From the NCBI GenBank assembly GCA_020073015.1, contig JAIQFZ010000042.1, positions 1-32,063 on the forward strand: a stretch of DNA of 32,063 bases. The letters run 5' to 3'. Positions 30,149 through 32,063 of the stretch are shown here, in pieces (positions within the stretch are counted from its first letter, which is position 1; each line of letters opens with the position of its first letter). Made by a program: the position numbers and the translations under genes. The DNA is from Terriglobia bacterium (GTDB lineage Bacteria > Acidobacteriota > Terriglobia > Terriglobales > Acidobacteriaceae). Under the pieces are notes generated by a model that was not told where the DNA came from, did not search any database, and worked only from the letters and a program-made list of their open reading frames with translations.

Positions 30149-31129
30149 ATGGAACAATCTCATCCCACGCGCATCGCCATTGTCGGCTGCGGCAATGTTG
30201 GGGCAACCTATGCCTACGCTTTGCTGCTGAACCGGCTCTCGTCGGAAATCGTTCTGATTGATGCCAACCGCTCCAAAGCCGAGGGTGAGGCGATGGATCT
30301 CAACCACGCCATGCCGTTCGCACATCCCACACGTATCTGGGCGGGTGACTTCGCGGACTGCGCGGGCGCGCCCATTACCGTGGTCGCTGCCGGCGCAGGC
30401 CAGCGGCCGGGCGAGACTCGGCTTGACATGGTCGTGCGCAACGGCGAAATTTGGCGTCAGATCATTCCGCAGATCGTGCAGCACAATCCCAACGGCATCC
30501 TTCTGATTGCCACGAATCCGGTGGACGTGTTGACGTATGCGGCGCTCAAGCTCTCCGGGTTGCCAGAGAAGAGGGTGATCGGATCGGGTACCATCCTCGA
30601 CACCGCCCGCTTTCGGTACCTGCTTAGCCAGCATTTTCGTGTGGACTCCCGCAGCGTGCATGCCTTCATCATTGGCGAGCACGGCGATAGCGAAGTGCCA
30701 GTGTGGTCGCTGGCAAACATTGCCGGGATGAAGCTGAAAGATTTCTGCCGCGTGCAGGAGGCCGAGCTCACCTCTGCTACCCGGCAGAGCATTTACGAGC
30801 AGACCCGCGATGCCGCCTACCACATCATTGAGCGCAAGGGCGCGACCTATTATGGGGTGGCCGCTGGATTGATCCGCATCACTGCAGCCATTCTGCGCGA
30901 TCAGAACACGGTTTTTTCCGTCTCGACGTTCATTCGCGATTATTACGGGATCGGCGAGGTCTGCCTGAGCCTTCCGGCAGTTTTGAATCGAGAAGGAGTG
31001 GATCGCGTACTGCGGCTTGAACTCAACCCGGAGAAGCGGCCGGGCTGCGCCGATCGGCAGAGGTCTTGCAGGGCACAATCGCGAAGCTCAAGCTCTAGAC
31101 TGCGTGCAGCGGAAACATGGAATCGGTGA
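30149..31129 (+). CDS. ldh: L-lactate dehydrogenase, frameshifted at the C-terminus
   Basis: NAD-dependent L-lactate/malate dehydrogenase family, reducing pyruvate to lactate. Residues: nucleotide motif VGCGNVGATYAYAL (12-25), AGAGQRPGETRLD with Gln85 at the position that favours pyruvate over oxaloacetate, NPVDVLTY, DTARFRYLLS (D151 and R154) and the catalytic His178 in GEHGDSEVP. After LNPE the frame reads KRPGCADRQRSCRAQ and on to TGA 31129, unlike any LDH tail. One extra G after 31033 would restore EEAAGLRRSAEVLQGTIAKL and a stop at 31096-31098, the normal ending. So a 1-nt deletion (real or sequencing error) has altered the last ~20 residues. The core enzyme is intact. No strong ribosome site. 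Confidence 0.9.
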   Translation: MEQSHPTRIAIVGCGNVGATYAYALLLNRLSSEIVLIDANRSKAEGEAMDLNHAMPFAHPTRIWAGDFADCAGAPITVVAAGAGQRPGETRLDMVVRNGEIWRQIIPQIVQHNPNGILLIATNPVDVLTYAALKLSGLPEKRVIGSGTILDTARFRYLLSQHFRVDSRSVHAFIIGEHGDSEVPVWSLANIAGMKLKDFCRVQEAELTSATRQSIYEQTRDAAYHIIERKGATYYGVAAGLIRITAAILRDQNTVFSVSTFIRDYYGIGEVCLSLPAVLNREGVDRVLRLELNPEKRPGCADRQRSCRAQSRSSSSRLRAAETWNR

Positions 31130-31262
31130 ACCAGCTAAAGCTCGATAGAGAAAGCACTTTTAGACAGGAAGTATGGCTACATTCTCGCGTTCCAGGACAA
31201 CCAGGGTCTGGTCAAAAGTGAACATTTATGGAGAGCTGGGCAGAGTATTCTGCATACAGCCG

Positions 31263-32063
31263 ATGAAAATCCACCTCCATATCGGCGTATTGAGCACGCA
31301 GCTCTTGATGTGCGTCGGCATGTGGCAGCCGGCAACGGCGCAACCATCGAATACGCCCGCGATTGAGCCTCGTATTGCGCTGACCTCGGAGCAGGTGGTG
31401 GACAAGCTGATCCAGAGAAATCTGGAACGCGCGCTGGCGTTAGCCGCTTACCAGGGGACCCGAATTTATCGTCTTGAACACCACGGCGAAACAGGCTCCC
31501 GTTCGATCATTGAGAGGGTGTTCCACAAGTTGCTGCAAAGCGAAAAGGAAGCCCTGACCGGCGAGAACCAGGCTCGCGTAGCCCTCAACAATGATAACTA
31601 CCGCTTCGCTTTGACCGGGTACGAGAGTATGCCGACTGGCCCGTGCTACATCCTCTCCGTCGAGCCTCTCACCAAGAGCAAGCTTCTCTACCGTGGCCGA
31701 ATTTGGGTGGATGCAGAGGACTTTGCAGTGGTGCGGATTGAGGCGGAGCCCGCAAAGAACCCCTCCTTCTGGACGAAAGAAACCAGGATCGAGCAGACCT
31801 ATGCTAAGGTAGGTGAATTCTGGCTTCCCATTTCCAATCGAAGCAGCAGCGCGATTCGACTGGGCGGCCATGCCGATTTCACCATTGACTACCAGGACTA
31901 CCAGATTACGGCCGCTGCGCAGCTGAATACGCCCGCGATTGAGCCTCGTATTGCGCTGACCTCGGAGCAGGTGGTGGACAAGCTGATCCAGAGAAATCTG
32001 GAACGCGCGCTGGCGTTAGCCGCTTACCAGGGGACCCGAATTTATCGTCTTGAACACCACGGC
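31263..32063 (+). CDS. Secreted LolA/outer-membrane-lipoprotein-sorting-like protein (runs off window)
   Basis: An open frame of 267 codons from ATG 31263 to the window end. MKIHLHIGVLSTQLLMCVGM is a signal peptide. The mature part, IALTSEQVVDKLIQRNLERA, LAAYQGTRIYRLEHHG, RVFHKLLQSEKEALTGENQARVAL, LYRGRIWVDAEDFAVVRIEAEPAKNPSFW and LPISNRSSSAIRLGGHADFTIDYQDYQI, resembles a common acidobacterial secreted family of LolA-like fold. Compared with my memory of that family, about 25 residues between HHG and ETGSRS seem missing. From 31925 the sequence repeats residues from NTPAIEPRIAL onward exactly, in frame. No ribosome site is visible; the true end is unknown. Confidence 0.65.
   Translation, partial: MKIHLHIGVLSTQLLMCVGMWQPATAQPSNTPAIEPRIALTSEQVVDKLIQRNLERALALAAYQGTRIYRLEHHGETGSRSIIERVFHKLLQSEKEALTGENQARVALNNDNYRFALTGYESMPTGPCYILSVEPLTKSKLLYRGRIWVDAEDFAVVRIEAEPAKNPSFWTKETRIEQTYAKVGEFWLPISNRSSSAIRLGGHADFTIDYQDYQITAAAQLNTPAIEPRIALTSEQVVDKLIQRNLERALALAAYQGTRIYRLEHHG
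31349..31487 (+). repeat. 139-bp exact direct repeat, first copy
   Basis: Identical over 139 bp to 31925-32063, offset 576 bp (192 codons), so the repeat is in frame within the LolA-like gene. The second copy is cut by the window end. Confidence 0.95.
31925..32063 (+). repeat. 139-bp exact direct repeat, second copy at window end
   Basis: Matches 31349-31487 without a mismatch. It starts just after AAAQL, where the family protein would normally be ending, and stops only because the window ends. Confidence 0.95.

Noticed and set aside
1-32063. CRISPR array, prophage or integrative element.
   Set aside because: No spaced identical repeats, phage structural genes or integrase seen; the tandem repeats present are coding.

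Overview
The window looks like a chromosomal segment of an Acidobacteriota member, probably Terriglobia (Koribacter / Sulfotelmatobacter-like). This rests on recognised family types (an IS1-like transposase, DUF2934, SYLF, small CxxC proteins, a GT4/GH130 pair, a LolA-like secreted protein), moderately high GC and good Shine-Dalgarno sites. No rRNA, tRNA or CRISPR array was found. The taxon is an inference from gene content.

Layout. 1-1829: accessory patch with the 5' part of an IS1-like transposase, a HigB/HigA-type toxin-antitoxin pair on an AT-rich promoter, an overlapping DUF3467 gene and a convergent 58-residue zinc-finger gene. 1948-5627: pyrimidine operon pyrR-pyrB-(PIG-L deacetylase)-pyrC. 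5708-10031: housekeeping and sensor genes, namely a stand-alone H-NOX protein, a secreted bicupin, three small hypotheticals, nicotinate phosphoribosyltransferase and a STAS protein without the usual phospho-serine. 10726-14381: GT4 glycosyltransferase fused to a helical domain, a GH130 protein and a small Cys protein, joined by short gaps or overlaps.

14423-30032 is the most interesting part: a dense run of mostly short genes of envelope or general-stress type. It holds Thivi_2564, DUF3309 and lmo0937 mini membrane proteins, CsbD, two SYLF (Ysc84) paralogues, two secreted Gln-rich repeat paralogues, a PG-binding protein, a zinc-dependent phospholipase C-like protein, DUF2934, Hsp20, many small Cys-pair or hypothetical proteins, and two Crp/Fnr regulators. 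Three layers of non-coding repeats tie the region together: (i) a ~52-nt element with nested inverted repeats placed 23-26 nt before the start codons of SYLF-2, DUF2934 and Hsp20; (ii) a 16-bp dyad of the form TGAGC-N6-GCTCA with Crp/Fnr-site geometry at nine intergenic places; (iii) a 70-130-nt intergenic repeat in three copies, each carrying the dyad. I propose that these genes form a co-regulated stress regulon, with the two Crp/Fnr proteins as candidate regulators.

30149-32063: L-lactate dehydrogenase with a C-terminal frameshift, then a partial secreted LolA-like protein. Its last 139 bp repeat an internal stretch exactly, 576 bp (192 codons) apart, which is either an in-frame duplication or an assembly artefact at the end of the sequence.
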